DNA of 64,000 bases from Tachypleus tridentatus (GCF_004210375.1 NC_134832.1:156795592-156859591); one strand, 5' to 3'; shown: positions 47,138-59,230, counted from the stretch's first letter. Translations and numbers: made by a program. Notes: generated from the letters alone by a model not told the origin.

Positions 47138-47975
47138 ACATCTACACTCAGTGGCAACTTTATTAGGTACACTGCCCTCTAGTGCAAATAGCCAAACAGC
47201 AAACCATATGGCTGCAACTCAATGTATGAAACATGTAGACATGGTCAAGAGGTTCAATTATCATTCGACCAAAAATTAAAATGGGGAAGATGCATGATCT
47301 AAGTGACTTTGACTGTGGAATGATTGTTGTGTCAGACATGGTGGTTCGTCATCTCAGACAACTGCTGATCTCCTGGGATTTTCACACACGATAGTCTCTA
47401 GAGTTTACAGAGAATGGTGTGAAAAACAAAACTATGAAGTGAGTAGAGGTTCTGTTGGTGAAAATACCTTGTTTATCAGTGAGGTCTAAGGAGAATAGCC
47501 AGACTCATTCAAGCTGACAGGAAGGCCACAAATACTTAAGTAACCACTCTTTACAATAGTGGTATGCAGAAGGGCATCTCTGAATGCACAATGCATCGAA
47601 CCTTGAAGGGGATGGGCTACAGCAGCAGAAGACCATGCTGGGTTCCACTACAGTCAGCTAAGAACGGAAAGATGAGGCTACAGTGGACATGTGATCACCA
47701 AAACTGGATGATTGAGATTGGAAATACTTCACATGGTCTGATGAATCTTGATTTCTGCTGTAGCATGCAGCTGGTAGAGTCAGAATTTGATGTAAACAAC
47801 ATGAATCCACGTGTAAATGGTACATGTTGCTGGTGGTGATGTAATGGTGTGGGGAATAGTTTCTTGGCACATATTAGGCCTTTTAATACCAATTGAACAT
47901 CATTTGAATGCCACAGTGTACCTCAGTATTGTTGCTGACCATGTGCATCCTTTATGACCGCAGTCATAAGAACTT
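47138..47975 (+). mobile_element. Tc1-like transposon relic
   Basis: Starts CACTCAGTGGCAACTTTATT at about 47145, a terminal sequence shared by a widespread Tc1/mariner group, and carries the first two thirds of a transposase. The right end breaks off into the minisatellite without a second terminal repeat. Confidence 0.8.
47281..47960 (+). pseudogene. Tc1-like transposase, broken
   Basis: MGKMHDLSDFDCGMIV at the start, a helix-turn-helix region (ADLLGFSH-like after frameshift, SRVYREW), then ISECTMHRTLKGMGYSSRRP and LQSAKNGKMRLQW (47577-47680), NWMIEIGN, a degraded DESRF-like region, and further on VMVWGI- and HLNATVYLSIVADHVHP-like strings. At least four frameshifts. The C-terminal catalytic residue region is missing. 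Confidence 0.8.
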
Positions 47976-48056
47976 GTGATAACAAGATGTATTGTGTATT
48001 TTACATATATAGCCTGAGAACAGTCTACTCATATGAAGATGTACTCTGTGTTTTAT
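47976..48056. repeat. 53-bp minisatellite, right part
   Basis: One and a half further copies (AGATGTATTGTGTATTTTAC; AAGATGTACTCTGTGTTTTA) after the Tc1 relic. Confidence 0.75.
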
Positions 48057-48089
48057 GTTCAGTTTTATTTAATATTCATTTAGAAGGCT

Positions 48090-50960
48090 AATGTAATAAT
48101 TTTCCTAAAATAAAAATATATTTCCAATAGATACTTACATCCTCTCACAAGATTAGCTGCCCTCTATATGTGAACTTATCAAAGTAAGAAAACTGCCCCA
48201 TTTCTGAGCCAGATGTACTCTTTGCCCATGTGAAGAAATTGGTTAAACATGAGGGTGGAAACTGTGAAGTTTAAAAAGACTAGGTTGCATCAGACCATCC
48301 TCGGCAAGTCAACTACATTGAAAACATCCCCTACAGGGTACCAATATCTACGCAAGGGAAAGATGAGGATCATACTGTCTTCACCTCCAACCACAGAACT
48401 GGTGATCAAGATCCACACCAAATATAGGGTACAACACGAGGATCAACACCATACTACAATCTGGTACTGGACATAGAATCTATATAGATCAGAATGAGGA
48501 TAAAATAACAAACAGAAGGAATGGAAATGGGCAAAAAGGATGAGTTACCCTCACGAGCTGCCGAGGTCATGTGAAGGAAGGAATGCTCTGTATAAATGAC
48601 GTTGGATGGTACAGAGTGCGAGAGACAGCTATAGAGAATATATCTGGCTAACACTACCTGCAGATCAAGAGGGGAAGGAAAAATGCTTTGAGAGAGGTGA
48701 AACAAAGAATTGGGCTCAAACAGAAGTAAAGATATGGAATAAATAACAATATTAATGTACCAGATGCATAGGTAACTTACATATCTTGAAAGAATGGATC
48801 AAAAAGGGTAAAGACAAGGGAAGGGAAAACCCTGTAGTAAAAAAAAATGGAAGATCTTTTCACAAAATCAGAGGTTATGAAAGAAACTCTGAGACCTCAG
48901 CAACAATTTGGTGAGAAGCCAGAACCCCCTGATTCAGGGCCCAGCTACAAAAATAAAATCTATATCCACTGATACACAACTATGGCTGAAGGACAAAGGG
49001 AAAGAGCACCTGACCTAAGAAACTGGATATTGTCACCAGGGATCAAACACAAGCCAGGAGTGAAGATGGAAGACATGAAGGAGGCTGAACTGGCATTTAT
49101 GGTTCACAAAGAAAGACAGGAAATAATGGGAGAGAGAAGAGGAACAACCATAATTAAAGTAATCAAATAAAATAGTTGAGAGGGCTAGTAAGGAGCAATC
49201 AGAAGGACTCAACACAAAGTGGTGTGTATGAGGGAGACTACTCGATGAAGTAATTAGACAGGTGGAAGAATATAAGGTTGTTTATAAGAAGAAAACATTT
49301 TGCTACAAACCAACAACTTAAAGCCACATGGTGGTCTAATGTAAATTTGTCCACTGAGCCAAGGCCAACCACAAATAGAAATCATCCATAAGACAAGAAG
49401 GAAGAGAGATGGGAGAATCCAACAGATACTAAGCAAGGTTCCACTGGTGTTGAAGGACCCATTAAAGAAGTATGAGAAAAATCAAAGATCACATCCCCAA
49501 AAGCAAAAGAATCTCATAAGTAGAAAGTGAAGGAGCAGATAGGGCATTCTAAATGGATTGTACCATAAAATAAAGCGAGATAGGAGAATGGTGGGTCCAA
49601 CTGAAATGGATGTCAAAGAAATCACCCAAAATGAATGAGGTGCTGGGTAGGATGAGGAAGAACTTCATCAATTTGATCAACCTGCCCATACAAGTAGCTT
49701 TGAGATGGAGCTTGGCAGTACAACAGGGCAACTCCTGTTTGTAATGAGTAAGCCAAAACCAGTTATCCGTGTATGAAAGAAAGCAAGCTCCAGAGCATGA
49801 AGAAGTAGAGCAAAGGGTCACACCAACCGACAGAAGATGTAAAGTGCCAATATCAGCTTGAAGAGTAGGGTACAAAATCAGTACACCATCCCACAATGGA
49901 CCAACTGAAGATAAGGACAAGAATGCTGAGATGCGAATATGCAGATAAACATGGTAGACGTTCATCTTGGTCATCCAAAGACCCATAGAAGGCCCATCAA
50001 AGAATAAGGTAGGATTCCATGGTGAACTGGGGAACATTAATGTACTGAGTGAGATGGGACGGGTCAGTGACTAGCCTCCAGTTCTTGGTATTTTGGGAAA
50101 CCCAAACCAGCAAAAGTAAAACCACCCGAACCAAGCAAGTGGAACAGGTTAAATAGCCTGTTGTGGAGAATGGCTTCAGCTGCCTTGGATAGATGGTGGC
50201 ACAAAAGGGATCTTAAAGAGAAGGAAGGAAACAATAATGCTGAATAAGGGAGGAAAGTAAGAAATGGATGACGAAACCTAGTGACAATAGTCTATGAACC
50301 CAAACATTGGATATGAAAATGCTCCACTAGTGAATGAAGGCAGTCAGATGAGCTTCCACTGAAGCTGTTGTTGGGTACCATATGTCGTCGTGAGAAACGA
50401 TGAGCTGTGGCACTTTAGGAAGAAGAAACACGCAAGGACAGAGTAGTTTATGAAGTAGGAATTGGCGTAATGCTTAGCTCCAACAGGGACAAACGGGCCA
50501 CTCGAAAAAAAAAAAAAGGCGAGAGTTTGTCATTGAATAAAAGCAGCCTTAGAATCCAGAGACTTTGGAATCATGCCACACATGTTATGAAAGCCTCACA
50601 GATAAAAAAGCCGGAATATTTCCATGCAAGTAAGGCATTGTGACCTAAAATGTCCTAACAACAAATAAATCACGTTAGCAGGGGCAAAGTCGAAGGCAAA
50701 AGGTAGTTTAAAATAGATGTGGTGAGTGAGAGAATGTCCACAGAAAATACTCCAGGGATCCAATGAAGAGTCTCTGAAGGTGATGAGTCAATAAAAAGTG
50801 CTGAACAATTGGAATATAGAACGAAAATGGAAATGCAGGGTACCTGTTAGATATATCGGAATTTCGGGACCTACCCATTAAAGAGGCATAACTGGAAATA
50901 ATGATAGTTGGGTCCAGATAAGGACAGTCCACCTAAAAGTCCTGTACCTGTATCCAAAAT
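48090..50960. repeat. unclassified purine-rich repeat block
   Basis: 2.9 kb like 32896-36552: A/G-rich, non-coding, starting with AAAATATATTTCCAATAGATA. A minus-strand ORF of 162 codons (49549-50037) has no domain or motif that I recognise and may be chance. A weak resemblance between this block and 22023-23360 suggests one old dispersed family. Confidence 0.35.
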
Positions 50961-51092
50961 ATGGTTTTAGATTAATTATATGAATTAGAAGTGGTAACGT
51001 GAAGTTTGGAATTCATGCTTGAAATCATACAAACAACAAAAGATTTGACGACAAAAGATGGGTAAATAAATGTTTTCAAGTGAATTGAATAT

Positions 51093-51262
51093 CACTGAAG
51101 ATATATATGTAAAAAATCGGCTGGTATGAGTAGAGAAAGCACTATGTAGAGGAGCGAAGAAGGTCGAAACGTTGTTCGATCCTCTACTAGTGCTTTCTAT
51201 ACTCATACCAGCCATTTTTTACATATATAATTTTCTCTACCAGTGGGTTTTCTCTTCATCAC
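51093..51262. mobile_element. PLE-family foldback
   Basis: Inverted arms of about 55-60 nt (left about 51099-51157, right about 51177-51232) sharing ATATATGTAAAAAAT, GGCTGGTATGAGTA and AGAAAGCACTA. The centre keeps GAAGAAGGTCGAAACGTTGTTC but lacks the CTGANGA core. The right outer end has CCAGTGGGTTTTCTCTTCATCAC, the family terminus (23 bases, of which CCAGTGGG and TTCATCAC are the key parts). Confidence 0.75.
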
Positions 51263-51283
51263 GGAATATCATTGAAAATTAAA

Positions 51284-52180
51284 TTAAAATAAAATGTTAG
51301 TTAAACTAAAGTAAAACACGTAAAATCGGAACTGGAACACAAGAACCACACGGTGGAGAAAGTTATATGCATCACGTGAGCATGTTATGCTTCTATTGGT
51401 TAAGAAGTGACACTTGATGACTTGCATGAGAAACAGGTTGGAATCTTCCATTTCCAAAAAGGGAAAGTAGAAGGCTTGGCATGCATAAAAAGAGTTCACA
51501 TACAGAGAGTAACGATAAACAAAACAGCTGAACTTATGAGCGGCGACAAGTACCATATTGGAACAATTTATTTCTATGTACAAATCTAGTTTACAGCTAC
51601 TGTTAAATGCTTTATTAAAATCCTAGAATATTTTTTCTTTGTTGATATATTTTACTTGATAATGCAATTGAATGAACTACATTACATTTGGAATAATTAA
51701 GAAAGTCTTAAATATGCATATATATATTATTAAAAATCAAAAGTAGCTGTAGTAATAGCTCATTTATAGTTACAAATATGTAGTGACAACAATTTCTCTA
51801 CTGTATCTTTCTTGGTGCAGCATAATGGTATAAAAAGACTAGTGATTGCTACGGCATTGCTCGAATGAACAGATAGCTGGGAAAGCTATTGGAGTGAAAA
51901 TCAGAGTCAGCCTGTGTGGTTAAAATACTATTGTATGGGAGGGGCAGTGCAATTTTAAAAAAGAAATTTATAAAAATTAGTAGAATCGTTTAAGGTTTAA
52001 ATTTTACCTTACGTAATTACTATAATTGTATAATTCTACATAAATGTTTATAACATGTTTGAAGTAGATATTGCTTGGAGGTGTATATGTGAACTTGGGT
52101 GCGTGTTGTTGCTTTTTCTTATAGTGAAGCCACATTTGGCTGTGTGTTGTGTTGACCGAATGGATTAAAACTCTTTAAGG
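51284..52180. other. intergenic-type DNA
   Basis: No feature recognised. Confidence 0.5.
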
Positions 52181-52420
52181 CCCCTCATAGGCGCTCAACT
52201 CATAATTCGAGGATTGTGGGTTCGAATCTCCGTCACACCAAACATGTTCGCCCTTTAAGCCGTGGGGGCGTTATAATGTGACAGTCAATCCAACTATCTG
52301 TTGGTAAAAGAGTAGCCAAAGTTGGCGGTGGGTGGTGATGTCTAGCTGCCTTCCCTCTAGTCTTACACTACTAAATTAGGGACGGCTAGCTTTAGATAGC
52401 CCTGCAGATAATTATTGAAA
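52181..52420 (+). mobile_element. SINE type 1
   Basis: Body nearly as at 25103 (GTGGGTTCGAATCTCCGTCA, TTGGTAAAAGAGTAGCC, AAATTAGGGACGGCTAGC). The A-box region is damaged (CCCCTCATAGGCGCTCAACT). Loop reads CTCATAATT. Confidence 0.88.
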
Positions 52421-52439
52421 CTTTTAATCGCCTGATGAT

Positions 52440-54130
52440 GCCCATAAGGGCTGATGTCTTAAACTCTGACTGTGCATTGTTGCCACTTCCTTCTCCTACT
52501 TCTCCACTTACTATATAAGCCACTGTTGTTACTGTCTCTGTTACTGGGCAACTACCATTTTCATCTACCCAGCCACTTCTGTCTACAGCTTCGTATTCTG
52601 ACATTTTGCGTGAACCTTCTGCCCTATCTATCTCGTGTGGAAGCTTCCCACAATCCGGTCGCTGCATTGTGAATGGTGTTTTTGCGATAACGTTCGTCCT
52701 ACTATTAAATGTGTTAATCAGCCTGTTTGTTCCCACTATTATAGTCCTCATCTTCTTCGTCAGTGCACCTGTTAGACTTTCTTCTGACTTTTAATACCTC
52801 AATCATCCCATCTATTCCCACAAGTATCGTGGTAAGTCCTCCTCTAAGTCTGAATCTATTTTTTTTTGTGATACTTCTTACAATGATGTCTTTACACCTC
52901 CTATGAATTCCACTTCTGCTGTCACTGTCATTAAACATGTTATTCATTTTGTAACTTTGTTTTCCAAAAATATCCTTCCATTTCATTGTGCTTTTGTTTT
53001 TGATAGTGTCACAACTGTTGCTCTATTTTTTTGTCTTGTTGAACACTTATTCTGGCTTAAATTCTCATTTATTTTTGTATCTGTGGAAACCTGTAACGAA
53101 TGCATGTTAACATTATTATTTGTTCATTTTCTTTACTTTCTTACATCCCAACCACTTTTGAAAATTCTATTGGATGTTAACTCCAATCATTGTATTATTT
53201 TAGTGAGATTTTTCACAAACCCACTTGTCTGGCTTTATTTTTCATCGTTCTGATCATGCATTAGGTCTTGGTAGGGTGTGTGTGGCTATTAGCACTCGTT
53301 TTAGTCTTCCATTTCAAATTCAGTCTCTTCCTCGGTTTTAATTTCTTGAGCACTTGATTGTTAATGTTTATTTCTCTTTTCAGATTGTCACTTTCGGCAC
53401 GATATACATTCGCCCAGTTGTTTCTTTACCTGATGCTTGTTTTCTACTTGGACAGAATCTTTCACAGCTATATTCTTAAAATAGATATTAACAACCACAA
53501 CAAAATCTCTGCTGAAGTTGCTGTTTTTCTATCGTCTTTATGTTTGCCCCTAGCTGCCAAATTTCTCAGTCATCCCCTAATATCGTTTTTTTGCTTCTGA
53601 TAACCTTGTCCATCTTGTTTCCCTTCACGTGTATTCTCCTGCAGATGGTGATCATCTTCCTATTGAAAGTCACCTCTATACTCTACCTTCTTATATTCTA
53701 TCGTCATTCAAATGAACTTACTTTGTCCTTCATGCAAATATCTTGGATTCCAATGCATCTTACATTAATGTTGCATTGCAGAATATGGATCTGGTTTTTT
53801 TATATTGAGCCAAGTCAACAGTACTATCTCTTCTGCCAGTTCTCTCCATAACTCCACATGAACTATCCTTGCCCAACAGATCTGTGAATGTTTTACAATC
53901 TTAATTGCACGAATACAGCCACTCTCACGACTCACTGTTGCTGATGCTTCATAACAGTTTCCAACAAACCACATGTAACTATGTTCAGACAGTCACATGT
54001 TGAAAGTGGTGTCGACCTGGCTCCACTCTCAGTCAATCACCATTTTCTTCAATCTTCTAGAATTGCTTAAACTGCTTATGAGTAGAGATGTTCTTTCTTC
54101 TATCTCGTTATAGTAAATGGTGCTACTTAT
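52440..54130 (+). pseudogene. decayed non-LTR element: ORF1 tail and endonuclease
   Basis: After correcting frames, the plus strand reads TASYSDILREPSALSIS (a Gag tail-like segment, 52585), then at 53265-53430 GLGRVCVAISTRFSLPFQIQ and VNVYFSFQIVTFGTIYIRPV, which follow the APE endonuclease pattern (GGxxxxIxxRxxxP......VxxxIYxRP), and a DHLPIE string (53650) in place of SDHxPI. It differs from the I-like LINE copies and is oriented opposite to them. Heavily mutated. The rest may be at 58500-59200, beyond the inserted LINE copies D/E. Confidence 0.5.
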
Positions 54131-54346
54131 TCATCTTTGAACATGGCAATTATTTTGCTTCCTTCAATGACCAACACTTTTTGAAACTGGTCTATTACAC
54201 CCTTCATTAGGATGACATTAGGATGATATTGTTGACTCTTTCCACCCTCACAGCTCTCACTCCGTATTTTACCCTTGTTCAGGATGATGTATTTTTGTAT
54301 GTTCCAACCTCCGTTATTGAGAATTGCCATGTGTTTAAGAACATTT

Positions 54347-56711
54347 GTTTGGTGTTTTATGGCGCAAAACAACCAGTAAAAAAATTGAAATTAAAGTAAA
54401 ATTATTAAAATTTGTAAAATGAATCATGTTAAAACAAAACAAAGTTTAATTTTTGAATTAAAAACATACATAGCGTTAAATAGATCAATGGCCCTTTAAA
54501 AACTAGAAACATTTGTAAGGTACACAGGGTCGCCATTGCCAATGTCCAACTTCAGGGGTAAACCTTGGACAAAAAGTGTCTAAAATGGTGCCGTCGTTGA
54601 GAATCGTAATGACGGGATGACAATAAAATGTGGACTATTGCGACCTGAGTGTCACACAGACCATATCATACATTGGTGCATCAGACCCAGACAAAAGAAA
54701 ACGATGAGTTAAAAACTATGACCAATGCGTAGTCTAGTTAGTACAACTTCCTCTTTCCGTTCCTTACGTAAACAAGATGGCCAAAGTCCAATAGAAATTT
54801 TATTTGGAAAAGCTTGTTTTCACGTTACTAACTCCAAGTCGGCTGCCAAATGGCGCATGGAGCAGAAACTTGAATACAAGACCATCGTCCATGTATGGAA
54901 CAAATACAGCAGTGATAGCACCACAGTAGACAAACTTAGCTGCGGTGTCAGCAAGCTCGTTCCCGTGAGTACCAAGGTAGCCTGGTATACAGAAGAATCG
55001 GATAGAAGCAGATGTTAAAGAGAAATGGGCCAGTCGGTTTTGAATACCGGCAAGAAGAGGGCGTGAACCAACATCAAGCAATTCCAAGGCCAGTATAGAA
55101 CTAAGCGATTCAGTATAAATAGTGCAGTTATAATACTGCTGAGCTTCTATGTGATCCAGGGCAAGAGAAATGGTACACAGTTCAGCAGTGAACACAGAAG
55201 CTGTAGAGGGGATTCTGCGTGCAATCACCAAACTACAACAAACCATAGCAGAACACACACAGTCACTTGATTTCGAACCATCTGTGTAAATATGAATGGA
55301 AGGATGGTTCAAATGACGTTCAGCAAATAGCAGATGGTATTTCCAATCAGGAGTGTCTACTTTTCTCAGATGACTTAAAGATAGGTCACAATTGGGGACT
55401 GTAAGAAGCCATGGTGGGATGGGCTGATGAGTAGATACAGCAATGTTATCCAAGGACAGGCCCAATTCAACCAAATATGCCTGGATACAAAGTCCAAAGG
55501 AGCAATGGCAGACTGTCTATTCTGGAAAAGTATGGCCTGCCGAGAAAGAAAAACACAACCCCAGGTGGGATGCTTTGATAAGGAATGAAGTTTGGAAGCA
55601 TATATTAAAGGCAATTGCAAATGGCAGAGGTGCAAAGAAGGTTCATGAGACTATGTATAAGCTCTGAACTGGGAAGTGTGGAAAGCTTCTTCATGCAGAG
55701 CTGAAGTCCTTGATGATAAATAGGCTCTAGCATCTTCAGGCCAATGCTCTGGCAGAGCCATAGACCAGTGATCCATAGTCGAGTTTCCATTGAATAAGAG
55801 CACGATATATCTTTAGCATAGAACGTCGATCCGCTCCCCAAGTGGTGGAAGAGAGGACACGGAGGATGTTCAGTGCTCTTGTACATTTGGCCCATAGCTA
55901 CTTGATGTGTGGGTATAAGGACAGCTTATGGTCAAAGATAAGTCCCAAAACTTAGTCTCAGGGACCACAAGCAGCACAACTTCACCGATACAGGGAGTTC
56001 AGGATCAGGGTGAATAACTCATTGGCAGCAAAAGTGCATCAAACGGTTTTAGAGAGTTAGAAATTAAAGTCCTCTGCAGTGGCCCACTTCAGTACACGAT
56101 TGAAGGCAGTCTGTAGCTGCCGATCAATAATTCAACATCTGACATGAGATGTGAAAGTCATCGACATAGAGCCCGTTTGCAACAGTGAGAGGAGTTGTTA
56201 AGTGATGGCATTAATTATTTTATACTGTGTGACTCAAAACACAGTCCTGAGGAACTCCAATTTCCTGTACAAAAGAACGGGAAAGTGTTCCACACCACTT
56301 GGAATCTCCAGTCCATTAAATTTTTTTTAATAAAATGGGCAAATGGCCAAGTAACCCATATATATAGATCTCACAAAATGTCATACCTCCATGTTGTATC
56401 ATAACCCTTCTCAACGTGAAAGACTATTGACACAAAATGTTGTCATTTGAGAGGCTTCTCTGATTGATCAAGTTTCAGGGTGAATCATGGTGGAGGGGTG
56501 TCATCGGAACTTACACTGGGTGAGCAAGAGGAGGTTGTATGATTCGAAGAAAAAACAAGACAAGCATTAAACATCCAGTCTAAGGTCTTACAGAGATCAA
56601 AGCAACTGGACGGTAGTTTAAAGAAATCTTGGGATTCTTCCCGAGCTAAGAGAAAGGTAGGGACAACAGCCTTGTGCAGGCATCAGGAAAAATTTTCCTG
56701 CCAGATCCAGT
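54347..56711 (-). mobile_element. I-like LINE copy D (5'-truncated)
   Basis: Minus-strand 3' part of the element described at 36564-42872. It has a C-terminal region, RNase H (VFTAELCTISLALDHIEAQQ, 55200-55140; IYTESLSSIL), linker, and RT region up to about 56700. The 3' end (TTTGGTGTTTTATGGC) is slightly short. It joins abruptly to copy E at 56711, inside the RT region. Confidence 0.85.
54800..55895 (-). pseudogene. LINE copy D ORF2 remnant
   Basis: A 224-codon open stretch (55474-54800) covers the linker, IYTDGSKSSDCV, the RNase H core and the following FFCIPGYLGTHGNELADTAA, all with the catalytic D/E/D/D positions except that IYTDS reads IYTES. Upstream 55895-55605 is the WGSGSTFYAKDI-like linker in another frame. 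The D-to-E change removes one metal ligand class but keeps the charge. Confidence 0.8.
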
Positions 56712-57247
56712 TAAAACAGTGATTTGTGTTACACAAACTACACACTTGTGGTTCCAGATAAAAGAAAACGATGAGTTAAAAAACTGTGACCAATGTTTTA
56801 GTCTAGTTAGAACAACTTCCTCCTTCCGATCCGTACTGAGGCAAGACGGGCCCAATATAGAGTTTGAAAAGCTTTTGTCACGTTGCTCACTCAAGTTGAC
56901 TGCCAGCTGGCACGGAACTGAGCCTTGAATACAGGACCATAGTCAATGTACGGAATAGGCACAGTGATGATAGTGCCAGAGCAGATAGTAGCTGCCGTGT
57001 CTGCAAGCTCGTTCCTGCAAATACGTAACCTGGTATCCAGAAAAACTGGATAGAAGTAGATGTTGAAGATAAATGAGCCAGTCGTTTTGAATATCGGTTA
57101 GAACAGGGTATGAACTAACGTGAAGCGATCCCAGGACCAGTAGAGAAATAAGCAAATCAGTATAAATAATGCAATTTGAGTACTGCTTAGCTTCTATGTG
57201 ATCCAGGGCAAGAGAAATGGGATACAGTTTGGTAGCGAACACAGAAG
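56712..57247 (-). mobile_element. LINE fragment E (C-terminus and RNase H part)
   Basis: Repeats the segment equivalent to 37650-38220 of copy C: CSLC-region DNA (GTGTTACACAAACTACACAC), then MFATKLYPISLALDHIEAKQ and IYTDLLISLL. It abuts copy D in the same orientation. AAGAACA occurs just outside both ends of the D+E block (54337-54343 and 57251-57257), so D and E may be one insertion rearranged internally, or two insertions. Confidence 0.75.
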
Positions 57248-57628
57248 TTCAAGAACAGACATATTTCTGGTCCCTGGTATCACTTACTGCCATCTCTACC
57301 ATGATCCTTTACAATTTCTTTTCTTTGTTTTATACTTTCTTTTCTTTTTTTTGCTTTTTTCCCAAGTCCTGGATTTTTCTCTTTATCTTTATTCTCATGA
57401 AAGCTGGTAAGAATGCATCTGATGTGGTTATTTCATATCAGTCTTACTAGTGTTTTTACTATGTTCTTAGAATATATTCTTTTTGTCTGGCTCCACAAAT
57501 GCAGTACTGTTTCCTGTTTCCTGATGAAGCTGAATTTTGTCCACATCTCTCCACCATGGATCAATTCCTGAAGTTAAAAGACTCTATTACCAATAATTTT
57601 AACTATCATAAGCCCTTCTATATATTCG
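57248..57628. other. pyrimidine-rich DNA, no gene seen
   Basis: T/C-rich stretch on the plus strand. It may belong to the decayed plus-strand non-LTR element, but I cannot align it. Confidence 0.35.
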
Positions 57629-58155
57629 TGATGACGAGAAGCACACTTGAAGTAAATATGTATCGTAGGACGACTGGTGTGGGTATTAACACTTTTACGA
57701 ATAAAGCAGAGAACAATGTTTCGACCTTGTTGGGTCATCTTCAGGTTAACAAAGAGAGAGTTTACGACTGACCGATGTCAGTCACATGTCTTAGGGACAA
57801 GTATGTAATTGGGTACGGGATTATAGGGTGCGGTGCAATGAGATGTTAGGTTATAAATTAGTATAAGGGTATTCTTTTATATTGGCTTAATTTTGGTTTA
57901 TTGTATAAGTAGGTTTTCTTTGATTTTGCATTTATTTATATTTGTTTCCCTACTTAGTATTCGGGAGTTTTCTATGGTTATGTTGTGTTTATTTGATTTG
58001 CAGTATACAAAAACGTGTGAATGTGTTTCTTTTTAGTTCTTTGAATCTAGTTTCCATTTTTCTGCTTATTTCTCCAATATAGAAGTCATGGCAGTTAATG
58101 ACCTAAGAAGATCTAATCGTTGTTTTCTGCTTTATTAGTAAAAGTGTTAATACCC
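57629..58155. mobile_element. PLE relic with inverted ends
   Basis: The left end GTGATGACGAGAAGCACACT and terminal repeat run on the minus strand. A GIY-YIG remnant follows (HDFYIGEISRKMETRFKELK, minus, about 58095-58030). The right end (GACCTAAGAAGATCTAATCG, then AAAGTGTTAATACCCA) is an inverted terminal copy. Same architecture as 17672-19220 but shorter. It runs into the 39-bp minisatellite. Confidence 0.75.
57711..57746 (-). ncRNA. hammerhead-ribozyme-like motif in PLE terminus
   Basis: Minus strand: AAC, CTGAAGA (hammerhead core), T, stem II GACC/GGTC (4 bp) with loop CAACAA, then GAAACAT, T, GTT. Stem I pairs AAC with GTT (3 bp) before a mismatch. The self-complementary ACGT of better copies is ACAT here. 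Core nucleotides are otherwise intact. Confidence 0.4.
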
Positions 58156-58157
58156 AC

Positions 58158-58492
58158 TTGATTCAGTGTAGCAACATGGTTAATACCCAAACACACTTGA
58201 TTCAGTGTATCAACATGGTTAATACCCAAACACACTTGATTCAGTGTATCAACATGGTTAATACCCATACCCACTTGATTCAGTGTATCAACATGGTTAA
58301 TACCCAAACCCACTTGATTCAGTATAGCAACATGGTTAATACTCATACCCACTTGATTCAGTGTAGCAACATGGTTAATACCCATACCCACTTGATTCAG
58401 TGTTGCAACATGGTTAATACCAATACCCACTTGATTCAGTGTTGCAACATGGTTGATACTCACACCCACTTGATTCAGTGTAGCAACATGAT
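58158..58492. repeat. 39-bp minisatellite, ~8.6 copies
   Basis: Unit TTGATTCAGTGTAGCAACAT then GGTTAATACCCATACCCAC. 39 is 13 codons, so both strands stay open over the array (a repeated NHVATLNQVG peptide on the minus strand). The GTTAATACCCA block equals the inner edge of the adjacent PLE terminus, so the array probably grew from it. Confidence 0.95.
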
Positions 58493-58499
58493 TTGCACT

Positions 58500-59230
58500 A
58501 CAAATTTTAACAATTGAACTTCTCAATCCCCTGTCCACCTCACATCCCTTCTTCTGTGGTCGTAGAATTGTTGTACATATTGATGAGATTTTCTCTTCAC
58601 TTTCCATGTTGTTGGTTACCAAGGGTTTGTGCTTTTTCCTCTCTTGTATGTTCTCTGTGCTTCCAGTATGCCACGTCTTTGATTTCCTGTTCAGTCATAC
58701 CAATACACTAACGATACTGCTTTGGTTGCCCAGTGTACGATAATGTCTACTCTTAATAAAGTTCTCCAGTCTACAATCAATTCATTTTAGTTTGATTGCA
58801 TTTCTGGTGTCTCACCCTCAAAGTACCCAACATGTGGTATTCTTTTTAGTCGTACATGGCATAAATTCTTACCATGCCATGACCACTCATGATTTGATGC
58901 CTGTAGACAGTATCTCCATCCAAATTTCTGCTTCAGTGACATATCTCAGTTTCGTCCCTAATAAACATCTCACGTGGAAACCACACCTGTCTACTCTCTC
59001 TGAAAATGTCTCACGCCATTTTCATATGCTCTAGTCTATCAAAAAGAACTTTGGGGTTTAAGTGCGCCTCTTTTGTTGTACACGTACAAGACCTACATCT
59101 GACCCTGTCTGACATATTCCCATATCGCCTGGATTTCCGCTTTTGTAGCTTTTTCGTCTCATAGTTTTGGATGATTATGCTCTTAATGGTAAGTTACCTA
59201 GTCCTACCCAGGTCCTGTATTTCCTTTCCA
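58500..59230 (+). pseudogene. decayed non-LTR reverse transcriptase C-terminus
   Basis: Plus strand, after frame correction: HLTWKPHLSTL (58970-59000) as in the RFLGxxxDxxLxWxxHI segment after the RT palm, then LVYQKELWGLSAPLLLYTYKTYI (59030-59100; key part WGLSAPLLLYTYK), matching the thumb region of Jockey/I-type LINEs. Many stops. Probably the 3' continuation of 52440-54130. Confidence 0.5.

Noticed and set aside
49549-50037. 162-codon ORF as a host gene
   Set aside because: No domain, signal or splice context was recognised, and it lies in a repeat-like purine-rich block on its complementary strand.
58113-58622. 169-codon repetitive protein (NHVATLNQVG units)
   Set aside because: The opposite strand is equally open because the unit is 39 bp. 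It is explained by a minisatellite and not by a gene.
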